Assembly: GCA_907163345.1 (NCBI GenBank)
Contig: CAJQUN010000222.1
Span: 806,001 to 870,000 of the forward strand
Length of the DNA: 64,000 nucleotides
Direction: 5' to 3'
Origin: Haberlea rhodopensis
Taxonomy: Eukaryota; Streptophyta; Magnoliopsida; Lamiales; Gesneriaceae
The stretch's first letter is position 1. Each line of letters starts with the position of its first letter. The notes beneath the pieces are model-generated. The model did not search any database, was not told the DNA's origin, and saw nothing but the letters and a program-made list of their open reading frames with translations. Below are positions 1 through 12,121 of this stretch, one piece after another. A program made the position numbers and the translations under genes.

Positions 1-510
1 CGGTACTATGATATGAGCTGCTAATATGAAGATGTGAGGATGTTCCACTGACATATTGAGCTGAGATAGGCATATCATATTGGTCTGGTTATAACAGGAT
101 ATGAGATGAGACATGTCATGACATAATTGCATTTGATGATGCATGATACATGACAATCACATTTGATGTTTATAGTGCTTTATCGTTTACGTTTTATATT
201 GATATTGCACTGGGATGGTTTTGTTTCTATACTCATGTTGTGTGATTGTTTTTGTAGGGACTCATAGACGTGGGAGGACGGGATTGTGAGTCTATTCCGC
301 TGCGAGTTGAACCACTGCTTAGGAGTTTTGGTTTAGGTTGTTGTGATGTATATATATATATATATATGATGAGTAGTAATGACATGGTTTTTGTCAACTT
401 GTAACAACCTACATAATTAAACTCTTAAATCAGTGTATGTTTTACTTAATTCGTACTCACATATGTATAATGAACTGATACATAATGGATTAAGTAACGA
501 GGTCCCCACA
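1..510 (+). repeat. Start of the element A leader, AT-rich, related to 48264-48845
   Basis: An AT-rich, ATG/TGA-rich non-coding block. It aligns by eye, with gaps and substitutions, to the block that follows the 3' LTR of A at about 48285-48845. Both share a stretch around CCACTGACATATT, a stretch around GTTATAACAGGAT, and a later GGGACTCATAG...GATTGTGAGTCTA segment. A (TA)n run lies near 347-368. No protein is supported. I read it as untranslated leader immediately downstream of an unseen 5' LTR. Confidence 0.5.
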
Positions 511-599
511 AATAAGAACATATATGATATGTTATAATCAACATATGAGCTATCTCTGTGGAAACCATCGTAAAATATATATGATATATTAACGTGTGT

Positions 600-840
600 T
601 TATGTATAAGAGACATATGTGTGTGCGCGACTGACCCTAGCAAGGCGGGCGAACGTAGCTCGATAGTCGGGCGAACGTAGCAAGCAATACAGGCGACCGT
701 AGCTTGAAAGTCGGGTGGACGGAAATCGCAACGCATGCAACTGTGCCCGCGCATGGGCGGGCGACCGCTTACAAAGGGAGGGAGACCGCGCCCACGCATG
801 GGCGGGCGACCGCCCATGGCTGGGCGGCGTCCGACCCGAG
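600..840 (+). repeat. GC-rich short-repeat module in the element A leader
   Basis: A GC-rich island in AT-rich surroundings, built from imperfect copies of GGGCGAACGTAGC and GGGCGACCG, with GCATGGGCGGGCGACCGC appearing twice (about 753 and 797). It occupies the place in the leader where element B carries an unrelated module of CTAGGGTTTCGAACCC repeats. An open frame on the minus strand over this block is a by-product of base composition. Confidence 0.6.
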
Positions 841-1928
841 TGTGCGGTATTTTTCCAATTTTTTTTATAGTTTATGAACCTAGAATTAAATTTTAACGTG
901 TTTAGAATTTAATTCATTAATTGTTGTATACTAGCATGTTTTATGTGTTGTTTGAGCATGGTGCATGGTTTTAGTCCTATGATCAATTAGATTGTAATTT
1001 TGTGAATGGTTGTAATTTTAAATACGGCCTGCGTGTTGTGCCTTCTCTATTTTTCTGAATGTATTCCTTCCCCTATGATCCCCTCGAATGTAACTCGAGT
1101 TATTCTCTATATCATGTTATTGTTATATAGTACAGTTTTAGCTTTTGTTGATGGAGGTCAATGAAGTTGGACCATGGTGCTGAGATGAGGAGACCATTCA
1201 CAAATAGACCGAAGATGTGCTTGGAGAAATTACCCTTAGGTTGACCATTTAGATTTTCTCATTACTTGAGAAAATCAGTAGTTCGGGCTATAACCATGTC
1301 ATATTTATTTTATGTTGATGTATGTGATGCATGTTTATCATTTGATATTTAATATTGATGGATGATATAATATATATATATTTATATGTACATGACATAT
1401 TTTCTTTTTCAATATTAATAAAATCGTGAGATCTGTAAATCCCACTGATAATATTAAGTCAAGTTAGATGCCTTCCATTTAAAAGTACTCGTCAAGACTT
1501 CGATTGAACATGTGTTGGTTTACCAAAGCAAAGTACCGTGACAATCTTAGTAAGGTGCGATAGGATGAAAGTGATATCCGTGTGACTTTAAATTGGGTTG
1601 GTCGACTTAACTAGCGTTATCTCAATAGGATTGAGAAGCTAGAGGCATGGGGTTGGGTAATAATTCATTAGATGAATTAGAACAAAATGTTGTTCGCCCA
1701 ACCACCCAAGAGTTACATGTGATGTAAAAGTGTTGTCTACCTAAATAAATGAGTCTTGGATGATTAGCCAAAGCTAACTCAAGATTAGGTTAAATATGGA
1801 TCTTGGCCCACTAATAGTTTTGAGGGTTGATGATTTTAACTAAATAGTGGGAGATTCATTTAATATAAGACCTTATTAAATGATTAAAATCATAAAGCTT
1901 ATTTTGCATATTTATATTGTAGATATCC
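841..1928 (+). repeat. Conserved 3' part of the element A leader
   Basis: Non-coding. It aligns through most of its length to 16380-17457 of element B, including the TTTATGTGTTGTTTGAGCAT segment and the last stretch before the gag start (GTAGATATCCATGGCA). Long untranslated leaders between LTR and gag are typical of Angela/BARE elements. No gene is seen. Confidence 0.75.
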
Positions 1929-2687
1929 ATGGCATCAAACAACGTTACTAGTACACAATCTTTGCAATCTGTCCTTGAGAAGGACAAATTGAATGGGACA
2001 AATTTCCTAGACTGGTATAGGAATCTGAGGATTGTCCTCAAACAAGAGAAAAATCAATATGTCCTTGAGGAACCCTTACCTGCTGAGGAACCTCCCGCTA
2101 CAGCCGTAAGGGCTGATAGTGATGCTTACAAGAAGCATCAAAATGACGTTCTTGATGTTGGCTGCTTAGTGCTTGCAACCATGAACCCTGAGCTTCAAAA
2201 GCAATATGAGGAAATGGATGCGTTCAATATGATTGAACATCTGAAGCAACTTTACCAACCCCAAGCTAGACAAGAGAGGTATGCCGTCTCTAAAGTGTTA
2301 TTTCAATGCAGAATGGTAGAAGGAAGCCTTGTTGGAACTCATGTACTCAAAATGATTGGATACATAGAGAATCTTGAGAAACTAGGTTTTCCGTTGGACC
2401 AAGAGTTGGCCACTGACGTGATCTTACAATCGTTGCCTGATAGCTATAGTCAATTTGTTCTGAATTACAATATGATTGAAATTGAGAAGACTCTACCACA
2501 GTGTCTTGGTATGTTGAGAACTTACGAGGCAAACACAAAGACGTCTAAGCCCACAAATGTTCTTATTGTGAATAAGGGCAAGGTAAAGACTAAAGCAAAG
2601 GACTTTAGAAAAGACAAGAAAGTCTCTGTCAAATCTAAGCCTCATGCTACTGCACTTAAGCCAAAGGGAGGAGTGGCTAAGGAATGA
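1929..2687 (+). pseudogene. gag: Element A gag, truncated by a stop before the zinc knuckle
   Basis: A 252-codon frame encodes the capsid-like part of a Ty1/copia gag (UBN2 type). It contains the motif NGTNFLDWYRNLRI near residue 24, a helical middle region, and a lysine-rich tail. The ATG matches the gag start of element B. A TGA at 2685-2687 falls just before the CCHC zinc knuckle (CFHCGETGHWKRNC), which can still be read in the same frame directly after it. Gag would form the cytoplasmic virus-like particle. The truncated product would lack its nucleic-acid-binding finger. This is a retroelement relic, not a host gene. Confidence 0.85.
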
Positions 2688-5143
2688 AATTGCTTCCATT
2701 GCGGTGAGACCGGACATTGGAAGAGAAACTGCAGATTATACCTGTAAGATCTTAAGAAAACGAAGGAAAGTTCTCTACTTCAGGTAATTTTGTTATAGAA
2801 GTCAATCTATGTACTTCTTCATCATGTGTATTAGATACTGGATGTGGTTCTCATTTTGTGTTAATGTGCAGGAACTCAAAAGGAGTAGAATGTTGGCGAA
2901 AGCCGAAGTTGACCTAAGAGTGGGAAATGGAGCAAGAGTTGCTGCATTAGCTATAGGAGATTATTCATTAACTTTGCCTTCTGGTTTAATTTTAGATTTA
3001 CAAAACTGTTATTCTGTGTCATCGATTTACTAGAAACGTCATTTCAATTTCTTGTTTAGAAAAGATGAGTTTTTCATTTATTATAAATGACAAATGTTGC
3101 TCCATTTATTTGAATGAGATGTTTTATGCTAATGCACAATTGATTAATGGTCTCTATGTTCAAAATCTTGATATGCTTATCTATAACACAAATACTAAGA
3201 GGATTAAGACTAATGATTCTAATCCAACTTATCTCTAGCATTGTCGCTTGGGCATATAAACGAGAATCACATTTCAAAACTTCATAAGGATGGAGTTTTA
3301 GATTCATTTGATTTTGAATCATATGAAACATGTGAATCTTGTTAACAAGATGACTGGGCAAGATGACTGAAGCCCCTTTTAAGGGACATGTTGAAAGTGC
3401 AAATGATTTATTGAGTTTCATACATAGTGATGTATGTGGCCCATAAGCACTCAAGCTAGAGGTAGTTTTCAATACTTCGTTACATTTACTGATGACTTCA
3501 GTAGATATGAGTATGTGTACCTAATGAAACATAAATATGAAACCTTCGAAAAGTTCAAGGATTTCAAGAATGAGTACAAAACCAGCTTGGCAAAAGTATC
3601 AAAATCCTCCGATAAGATCGATGAGGTGAATACTTAAGCAAAGAGTTTCATGACTATCTAAAGGAGCATGAGATAGTCCCACAACTCACAACTCCGTATA
3701 CTCCACAATGTAATGGTGTATATGAAAGGAGGAATCGAACTTTGTTGGACATGGTTTGATCTATGATGAGTCATGCAGATCTTCCGATTTCCTTTTGGGG
3801 ACATGTATACTGAACTGTGTTCCATCTAAATCAGTTGAAAAGACACCATATGAGAAATGGACTAGGAAACATCCTAGTATGTTTTTATGAAGATTTGGGG
3901 TTGTGAGGCTTACGTGAGACGTCACCCTCCAATAAACTTGGACCCAAATCTGATAAGTATTTATTTGTGGGGTATCCTAAGGAAACAAAATGATATTATT
4001 TCTACTATCCTACCGAGAACAAGTGGTTGTTGCTCGGACATGTGTCTTTCTTGAAAGAGATTTATTTCTAGAAGAACCAGTGGGAGACAAATATAACTTA
4101 GTGAAGTACAACTACAACAAAACATTGAACATGATATTGAGATAGAAACAGAGCAGTCACCAAAAGTTGTTTGTGGACGAAATGCCTGCTCAAGAGACAA
4201 AAGTCCATCGTAGGCTTGTAAGAGTACACCGGGAGCCACAGAAATATGGATTTCTTATGACTCAACAAGGTGACTTACTACTCATTGATGAGGATGAACC
4301 TTCATCCTATCAAGAAGCTATAATGGGTCCTGATTCTGAGAAATGGCTAGAGGGCATGAAATCTAGGATGGAATCCATGTATGTAAACCAAGTATGGACT
4401 TTGATCGACCCACCTGAAGGGGTAAGACCCATAGGGTACAAGTGGATTTTCAAGAAGAAGACTGACATGGATGGTAATGTACAAACTTTTAAAGGACGAT
4501 TGGTTGCTAAAGGTTTCAAACAAATTCAGGATATTGACTATGATGAAACTTTTTTGCTGATTGCCATGGTGAAATCCATTAGGGTCTTACTTGCAATAAC
4601 TGCATTTTATGATTATGAAATCTGGCAGATGGATGTCAAAACTGCTTTCCTTAATGGAAACTTACTTGAGGATGTGTACATGATATAACCCGAGGGTTTT
4701 GTCGATCCAAAGGATGCTGGAAATATATGAAAGATACAACGAATCATTTATGGATTGAAGCAAGCTTCTCGGAGTTGGAATCTTTGTTTTGATGATGCAA
4801 TCTTGGTTTCATCAAGAACTTAGATGAACCTTGTGTCTATAAGAAGGTCAGTGGGAGCATAATTATCTTCCTAGTGTTGTATGTAGATGACATACTTCTC
4901 ATTGGGAATGATATCACTGCCTTGCAATCTGTAAAGATTTTGCTAGGGAATTGCTTTTCTATGAAAGACTTGGGTGAAGCCACCTATTTGTTAGGTATCA
5001 AGATCTATAGAGATAGATCAAGAAAATTACTTGGCCTAAGTCAAAATACATACATAGATAAAGTGCTAAAATGGTTTAGCATGCAAGAATCAAAGAAAGG
5101 ATTCGTGCCTATGACACATGGGATACATCTCTCGAAGGATCAA
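2688..5143 (+). pseudogene. pol: Element A pol, part 1: protease, integrase and most of RT, decayed
   Basis: The copia order can be followed in several frames. The protease active site LDTGCGSH is near 2830. A broken integrase zinc region is near 3230-3350, and integrase core pieces are near 3434-3637 and 3690-3800. RT starts near 4320 (YKWIFKKKTDMDGN, then QMDVKTAFLNGN near 4627), with catalytic YVDD near 4880. Several stops, frameshifts and small deletions separate these blocks. The gene is cut at 5143, after about the first 80 residues beyond YVDD, by insertion of Sirevirus C, and resumes at 30417. It aligns block by block with B pol (18240-20690). Confidence 0.85.
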
Positions 5144-6355
5144 TGTTAGGAAAACATTTCTAAGTTTTGGTGGTGACAAACATCAACTAGATGGACATCA
5201 ACCGGGTGACAAACACTTACCGGGTGACAGACACCTACCGGGTGATGGACACCAACTGGACAAACACCTACCGGACAGACATCAACTGGACAAACACCTA
5301 CTGGATGGACACCAACCGGATGGACACCTACTGGATGGACACCAACCGGATGGACACCAACCGGATGGACACCTACCGGACAACACCTACCTGATGGACA
5401 CCTACTGGATGGACACCAACTGGATAAGCATCTACTGGATAGTCATATATTGAACAAAGTCATTTACTGGTTACAGAAGAATGAACGACCAGTAGAACGA
5501 AGAAAGCCAGCATGAGTCTAACCATCCAGCAAGAGCACAAAGCAACAAGACAAAACAAGTACAACCTATTCTGACAAAGGTACAACAGAGCGGCGCACCC
5601 TGCTATATCTCCGCCACCATTAGCGTCATAATAAAAGAGCTGTTGCTAAACAAAATAGGAAAGAAGACAATCAGAATATGGAATGGTAACAGAAAGTGGA
5701 TCTCTTCCAAATATAGACAAGTTGCCATTAAAGATCAAGGAGTCTATAAATACGCCCAAGTGAAGAATGAAGAGGTGAGCTGAACCATATGATCAAACAG
5801 AAAGAAACACCTCAACGTAAAAAGTAATTCTTCTTAGTGACATTCTCTGAAGGATCAGCAAGAGTAGACAAGCGCTACTACAGTAATCTTAACAGATTAA
5901 CTTCAACAAAGTTTGCTGCTCGAAGAACACTCTAAGTCAAATATTCTGTATTTGTGTGAGTGTCATAGAAACCATTGTAATCAAATTAGGAAGTTGTGAT
6001 TGCTAGGAGTTTAGGCCAAGCTGTGTGAGTGCCTAAGAAGGTTGTATACTGTAAAGTGTAAACCAAGTCTTCTAGTATAACCTTCCTGCAAAGGAAGAAG
6101 GGGAGACGTAGAAGCGTTGTGCTTCGAACTTCCAGAAACATACTTGTGTCATTTACTTTCTGCTTATTTACCATTCAGTTTTTATCTCTCACAAGTCCAG
6201 CAGACGTCTTCCGCACTATAATCAGTGTCTGCTGACTTGCTATATATTGAGAAGCTACTGCAGTACTTAACAGTCTGCAGCAAACGCGAACAAAATCAAA
6301 ATTGAATCTAGTGTTTATTCAACCCCCCCCTCTAAACACTACCCCGATCCTAACA
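5144..6355 (+). repeat. 5' LTR of Sirevirus C
   Basis: 1212 bp, starting TGTTAGGAAAACATTTC and ending CCGATCCTAACA. It matches the 3' LTR at 29167-30416 along its length. The copies differ mainly in the number of minisatellite units near the start, with scattered substitutions elsewhere. An open frame of HQ/LD/GHLPD-type repeats is the translated minisatellite and not a gene. Confidence 0.93.
5175..5455 (+). repeat. 15-18-bp minisatellite in the Sirevirus C 5' LTR
   Basis: About 17-18 tandem units of a 15-bp motif, consensus GATGGACACCWACYG, with some 18-bp units near the start (GGTGACAAACACTTACCG). The same array, with a different unit composition, is in the 3' LTR at about 29198-29505. It lies just inside the LTR start (U3). 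The period is a multiple of 3, so long repetitive open frames appear by chance. Confidence 0.85.
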
Positions 6356-6356
6356 A

Positions 6357-6368
6357 GTGGTTCAGAGC
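6357..6368 (+). other. Primer binding site of Sirevirus C
   Basis: GTGGTTCAGAGC lies immediately after the 5' LTR end. It resembles the plant initiator tRNA-Met site TGGTATCAGAGC that copia elements use, with a mismatch or short gap in the middle. Minus-strand DNA synthesis would be primed here. Confidence 0.7.
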
Positions 6369-6384
6369 TTAGGTCTTCTCAATC

Positions 6385-8363
6385 TTGAGAAATTACCAAA
6401 AACTGATGGCCTCATTCAGCAAGATTCCCATGTTCAAAAAGGATGAATACGATGACTGGAGGATTCGTATGCAAGCACATCTAAGTGCCCAAGACGATGA
6501 CATGTGGTTCGTCATCACTGATGGACCAATGAAGATCTTGAAAGTCAATACAACAGCTGCCATTACTGGTGGTGAACCTCAGATAGTCGAGAAGGACAGA
6601 TCCTTCTGGACAAATGAAGAAAAGAAAAAGGCAAATCTGGACAATGTGGCGAAAGACATACTGTTCAAAACTCTGGACAAAAATATGTTCAACAAGATCA
6701 AAATGTGTCCAACTGCAAAGGACATTTGGGAAAAGATTGCTCAGCTATGCGAAGGAAATGATCAAACCAAGGAAAACAAGCTCACTGTTGCCTTACAGAA
6801 ATTTGAAAACATCAAACTGATGTCCGGAGAAACTCTCAGCGAATTGATGAGAGAGTAACTAGAATCATAAATGAACTCAATAGCCTTGACAAAGATCTAT
6901 CCAACAGGGAAATCACTCTAAAGGTCATGAGAGGTCTCCCAAGAGAATGGGATGTAAAAACGATTGTTATGAGAGAATCCAAAGATCTAAACAAGATAGA
7001 TCTACATGACTTATTTGCTGACATAAAAGCATATGAGTTTGAACTAGGGAGTCGGATTGAAGATGAACCCAGCACCAGTCAACCAACCAAAGCTCTTACT
7101 GCATCTGAAGCTCTGCCTATCACAATAGAGATGACTCCTCAAAAAATATGCAACGATGCAATGGTGCTGTTTGTCAAAAAATTTGGAAAGTTTATGAAGA
7201 AGAGTCAAAAGGTCTATCAATCGTATCCAAGGAAGCAGAACTTCAAAAATAGATCAGATGAGGATGATCATGTTTGCTTCAACTGTCTTAAGTAAGGACA
7301 CTTTATCGCTGACTGTCCCAAACCAAAGAAAGATGATCAAAAGAGAGGATCCAAGGACAAAAGAAAATCAAAGGAGAATAGAAGATCATCCAGAAGGGAC
7401 AGAGAACAGAAAGTACTGGTGGCTGAAGAGAACAAGAACAAATGGGCTGACTCAGAGTCAGAATCAGAAAAGTCTTCCAGCTCATCCAGTGAGAGTGAAG
7501 AGGAAGAAGTTCATTGCTTAATGGCCAACGATGACTCTGAGGTAACTGATTCAAATCTCTCTGAGTTTACACATAATGAACTCACTAATGCATTGCAGGA
7601 CATGATTAATGAGTATCAGATGTAGGAATCCTTTGAAAATTACAAGTCCGAACAACTAGTCCCAACAGAACAGCAAAACAACAAGTTTGATTGTGAACAA
7701 TCAAATGAGTTGAAAAGCTTAAGGGAAAAAGTAAGTCGGCTCGAGAACGAAAGGGATGAAGCAACATGTGCACACCAGAAACTCAGTAAGCTGGTTCGCA
7801 CATGGAATGCATCTACTGCCAGAAAAGATGAGATGCTTGAGTCAATAAGGCTTGCTGGTGATCTTACTTGCATAGGCTACTCTAACAATGATAGTAACTC
7901 ATCTGGCATCAAAACTCAATTGTGTCTAGAAAGGAACAAGACTCAAACAATGAATTTTGTGAAATCAAGCACAGTATATGAACCGAGTGAGTTGGTTAAG
8001 GAATCTGTTATGCCAATACTCATCAAGGAACGGACATCACACAAAGGTATCGGTTATGTTGAGCCAAAAGAGAAAGCCAGACCTGGGCAAAAGTTTAGAA
8101 ATAAACATAAACCCACTGGTCAGGCCACTCGAGAGGTAAAACCCAACTGGTATTATAATTGTATGCTTGTTCAAAAGAGATATATGCTTCCAAACAAAAA
8201 CCAGAAACTCAAACAACACGCATACACTCAGTATCGCACATATCACCCAAGAACACCCTTATCATATAATGCACACACGTTTCAGGACACACACAGACCC
8301 AAACAATTCAGGGTTATACAAGTGTGGGTCCCAAAAGGACTAATCATGTCTGGACCCAAGTAG
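6385..8363 (+). pseudogene. gag: Sirevirus C gag with zinc knuckle and coiled-coil tail, disrupted
   Basis: The N-terminal capsid-like domain starts at 6385 and shows the Sirevirus signature DDWRIRMQAHLSAQDDDMW. A frameshift near 6855 moves the frame. The same frame then runs to 8363 with two in-frame stops. One, at 7293-7295, falls inside the CCHC knuckle (CFNCLK, stop, GHFIADC). The other is at 7623-7625. After a Lys/Arg stretch and an acidic-serine run (about 7440-7510) comes a predicted coiled coil (ELKSLREKVSRLENERDE near 7707), typical of long Sirevirus gags. The product would be particle-forming and RNA-binding. This copy is dead. Confidence 0.88.
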
Positions 8364-9961
8364 GATTGGGTACCAATCATATTATCGCTTAAATTCCAGA
8401 AAGCTAGAATTCATCAAGTTTGGAGCTCAGAGTGGTTTCTGAACATCGGATGTTCTAGACATATGACAGGAAATACGTGCTTATAGTCTGAATTGGTGGA
8501 CACCACCTGACCGAGAATAACTTTTGTAGACAACGCAAAAGGTAGAACCGTGGGTAAGGGTAAGATTATCTACGGTAACATTATTATTAAAGATATTCTG
8601 TTGGTTGAAAATTTATGTTATAACTTGATTAGCATCAGTCAACTCTGTGACAATGGTCACTCTGTAGAATTCAACCAGCACTCATGCACAATCAAATCTA
8701 CTGATGGCAGTGTATTACTTGTAGGAAGAAGGCATGATAACACTTATAAAATTGATTGGAATCTTAATCAGCCAACCTCTTCTACTTGCTTTGCTGCCTT
8801 GAATACTTCCAAAAATTGGCTTTGGCACAAACGATTGAGTCACTTAAACTTTAAAACTATTGCCAGTCTGCGTAAACTTGATCGAGTCATTGGACTGCCT
8901 CAAATTGACTTCTAAAAAACAAGATCTGTGCAGCATTCCAGCTTGGTAAGCAAATCAGATCCTCCTTTAAGAACACAGGGAGTAAATCTTCTTCTCGGTG
9001 CCTAGAGTTGCTGCATATGGATCTATTTGGTCCTATACCAGTAACAAGTCTAGGGGAATGAAGTATACCCTAGTGTTAATAGACGATTACACTCGTTTTA
9101 CATGGGTCCTATTTCTAAGTGGCAAAGATCAGGCTACTCCGAAGCTGATCAAACTACTGAAAAGACTCCAAAATGAGAAATCGTGTGGGATAGATAGAAT
9201 TCGTAGTGATAAAGGTACCGAGTTTACAAATCAGTCACTCGAATCATATCTAGATGACCTTGGTATTAAGCACGAATACTCTGCTGCAAGAACCCCTCAA
9301 CAAAACGGAGTTGCTGGGCGTACGAACCGCACTTTGAAAGAAGCTGCGCGAACTATGCTTGCAGAATCAGATATATCGTAGAGATTTTGGGCAGAAGCTG
9401 TCAAGACAGCATGTTATACGCAGTACAGATCAATGATTAATAAGCGAGCAAATAAAACCCCTTATGAGATCTGGAATGGCAGTAAGCCAAAAATTTCTTA
9501 TTTCCATGTGTTTGGTTGCAAATGTTTTATTCACAACAATGGAAAGACTCGTCTCACCGCTTTTGATGCCAAATCTGATGCTGGAATATTTCTTGGATAT
9601 TCTACAGTTAGTAAAGCCTTCAGAGTATTTAACAATAGAACACTCACTATAGAAGAATCTGTGCATGTAAAATTTGATGAACCTACTGACTGTACAGTAT
9701 CTAACCTACAAATCAACAACTTGAGCAATCGACTTGAAAGCACTTATATTGATGAAAATGTTGATGATGAGATAAATTACAGAAGCAGGACTGACTGCTC
9801 TTTAGAACCAGAAGTTCCTGAAGCTCAAGCAGAGGAGTCTGCTGGTCAACAAGCATTGCATCCAGCTGAAAATGACACTGTTGTGCATACTCCTGCTGCA
9901 GTAGAAGGAACTAACGGAAAAGATGCGTCAATCAGATCTTCTGAGCTACCAACTCATATTC
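8364..9961 (+). pseudogene. pol: Sirevirus C pol, part 1: protease and integrase, disrupted
   Basis: The protease region begins near 8433 and reads WFLNIGCSRHMTG. Sireviruses normally have an Asp-Ser-Gly active site here, so the catalytic Asp codon (8442-8444) has become Asn. An integrase zinc region with WLWHKRLSHLNF lies near 8815. The integrase core (about 9050-9370) has Asp in LVLIDDYTRFTWVLF and RSDKGTEF, and later RTPQQNGV. There are stops near 8485 and at 8913-8915, a frame change before 8998, and a TAG at 9379-9381 where Trp is expected. The coding sequence is cut at 9961 by solo LTR D and resumes at 12122. Confidence 0.88.
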
Positions 9962-10390
9962 TGTAGGGCCTCGGTACCCTAACAGTGTTATAGTGACATA
10001 AGAAGGACTAATCATGCATTAAATAACATCTTAAGGTTCCGGTTGCTACGTGAGCTAATAGGATTACAGGCCAAAATAAAAACTTCGTAAACTTAATACA
10101 TACATTCCCATACAAGAATGCTAACGTTTTAGATTTATACTACTCCTAGAGTAGATACTAAACATAAATAGAATCCTATGCATCTTGTATCCTTGTAGCT
10201 CACATCTTCAACCCGACCCTTAGCCCCTTTAGTCCAAAAGTGTACCTACAGGGACAACACATCATGAGCATATACAATTTTACTTAACATCATAAAAACA
10301 TCACAATGAATGAATGAAATCTTGGTTAAGTAAATATGCTGGTTATTCATTAACTTCTTTTTGTTGTCGCTGATTCATATTCATGCATAT

Positions 10391-10675
10391 GGGCATCTTA
10401 CCCTGTGGCATCTTACCACATCATAAACATCGTATGGCCTCTTACCATATAGGCATCTTACCCCGTGGCATCTTACCACATAATAACATCTTATGGCCTC
10501 TTACCATATGGGCATCTTACCCCGTGGCATCTTACCACATAATAACATCGTATGGCCTCTTACCATATGTGCATCTTACCCCGTGGCATCTTACCACATA
10601 ATAAATATCGTATGGCATCTTACCATATGGGCATCTTACCTTGTGGCATCTTACCACATCATAAACATCGTATCA
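10391..10675 (+). repeat. 59-60-bp tandem repeat inside solo LTR D
   Basis: Nearly five head-to-tail units, each reading GGCATCTTACCCCGTGGC and then TCTTACCACATAATAACATC and TATGGCCTCTTACCATAT with few changes. The overlapping short open frames (MASYHMGILP-like) are the translated repeat and not genes. Confidence 0.88.
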
Positions 10676-10986
10676 CATCATTATATAATCATCGTATAAA
10701 CTTCATCATATAAACATCGTATAAACATCATCATTTCATCGTAAATATTCATGCGATAAATGCATAGTCATAGTGTGTAGATGTGTTTTACCGTCCGATG
10801 CCCGTACGTCTCTTACGTACCTTTTTAAAAGGAGGAGGAGTCAACAGACTTTATCTCCTTGATTGTGCTGGTACCTGGGATGGTTCTACAAGACCACATA
10901 ATACCATATTAGATGCCTCAATATCATCTCATACCATAAACTTAACAAAATAAATCATCATTTTATTTTCAACATTCTGCCTCTCT

Positions 10987-11205
10987 CGATCGATCGGCCC
11001 CAAGGTCTCGATCGATCAAGAAACTGTGCACAAACAGTGCCCAAACACTCTGCCTCGATCGATCGATCAAAATATTTTACCGATCGATCGAGGAGCTTCA
11101 CCGATCGATCGGAAAATCCTTCGATCGTTCGACGCCTGAATTTCAAACTATGCTTAAAAGCTTCTGCCTCGCTCGATCGATCGAAATCAAAATCTCGATC
11201 GATCG
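10987..11205. repeat. CGATCGATCG palindrome cluster in solo LTR D
   Basis: Six exact copies of CGATCGATCG (starts 10987, 11056, 11081, 11102, 11174, 11196) and two near copies, spaced about 20-70 bp apart. The usual flanks are CTC...GAG, giving CTCGATCGATCGAG. Spacers are unrelated to one another. The same core occurs in G, F, H and the hAT element. Confidence 0.85.
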
Positions 11206-12121
11206 AGAGCTCTGAAAAATTGGGACTTCCCAGATTTTTGAGCACCTCATTTCATACCATCATTTCTACTTCATAAGGCGTAAAACATGTCTGAACAAAA
11301 ATGTTATAAGCTTCATAAACTACCATGCATGTATTCAAATTAAAGGTTTAGCAAAACCTAAGCTAACATGCATCATAACATCATCATAATCTTCATCCTC
11401 AACCAACATATACAGAAAACAGAGTATGTTCTTCTTTGCCCAGGTTTTCGAGCACATAGATTCATAACCAGAAATCTATCACATAAAACATGTAACATGC
11501 TCAAACAAACATGCTAGTAGTTACATAAAACTACCATTTAAGTACTCATACCAAGGTTTCACCCAAACCTACACTTAGCATGCAATAAAACATCCCACCA
11601 AAACCAAACCCCAAACAAAACTCTGAAAAACAGAGTATTAAAACTTTACCCCTCTTCTTGGTAAGCTTTTGCACACAAAATCACAAGCTTTTTCCTCCTC
11701 CTATTAGCAACTTACTCCATCGATTTTGGGAGAGAAAGAGAGGGAGAAGGAGGTGGAGGAGAGTGGATGCAAGAAATGAGTGATAGCATGGGTTGGGGCA
11801 AGTGGGGGGTATGGGTGTTGAACAAGTGGGGGAGAGGTTACACTTGGGGAAGGGTGGTGGCCGATTGGGGGGTGGTGTGGTTAGGGTGCCTTGTGGTGTT
11901 TAATTGTGTCCCGGTATTTAGTACGATGTATTAAAATATCCTCACTCGATATTTTATACCTTCAATTAAATCAATACATCCTCTAAAACACTCAACATGC
12001 TCCCCACATCATATCATCATAACATAATCATAGCCCCCAATTAAATGCACCACAACCCTCTTAAACACATCATAAATCATCATCATAGCACATAATCGAA
12101 TAACATTTCGGGGGTATTACA

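Larger units (their letters stand above)
9962..12121 (-). mobile_element. Solo LTR D (Ty3/gypsy-type), inserted in Sirevirus pol
   Basis: 2160 bp with TG...CA ends and a perfect 5-bp duplication TATTC (9957-9961 and 12122-12126). Read on the minus strand it starts TGTAATACCCCCGAAATG, a common start for plant gypsy LTRs, which sets the orientation. No coding capacity or second LTR is present, so it is a solo LTR or a very short non-autonomous element. It contains a 59-60-bp tandem repeat, a cluster of CGATCGATCG palindromes, and a GA-rich tract on the + strand (about 11729-11772). Confidence 0.85.

Noticed and set aside
347..368. (TA)n runs here and at 31255-31290 as functional sites
   Set aside because: Ordinary AT microsatellites in AT-rich transposon DNA.
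446..817. 123-aa minus-strand frame over the GC-rich leader repeats
   Set aside because: The sequence is repeat-derived (RPPMRG), it lies in the leader of element A, and there is no similarity to known proteins.
5118..5453. 111-aa frame with GHLPD repeats as a secreted repeat protein
   Set aside because: It lies entirely in the Sirevirus LTR minisatellite. The matching frame in the 3' LTR confirms that it is LTR sequence.
10383..10699. Frames reading MASYHMGILP repeats
   Set aside because: Translation of the 59-60-bp tandem repeat in solo LTR D.
10987..11205. Palindrome clusters as a CRISPR array
   Set aside because: The repeats are only 10-14 bp, spacing is irregular, there are no cas genes, and the DNA is plant nuclear.
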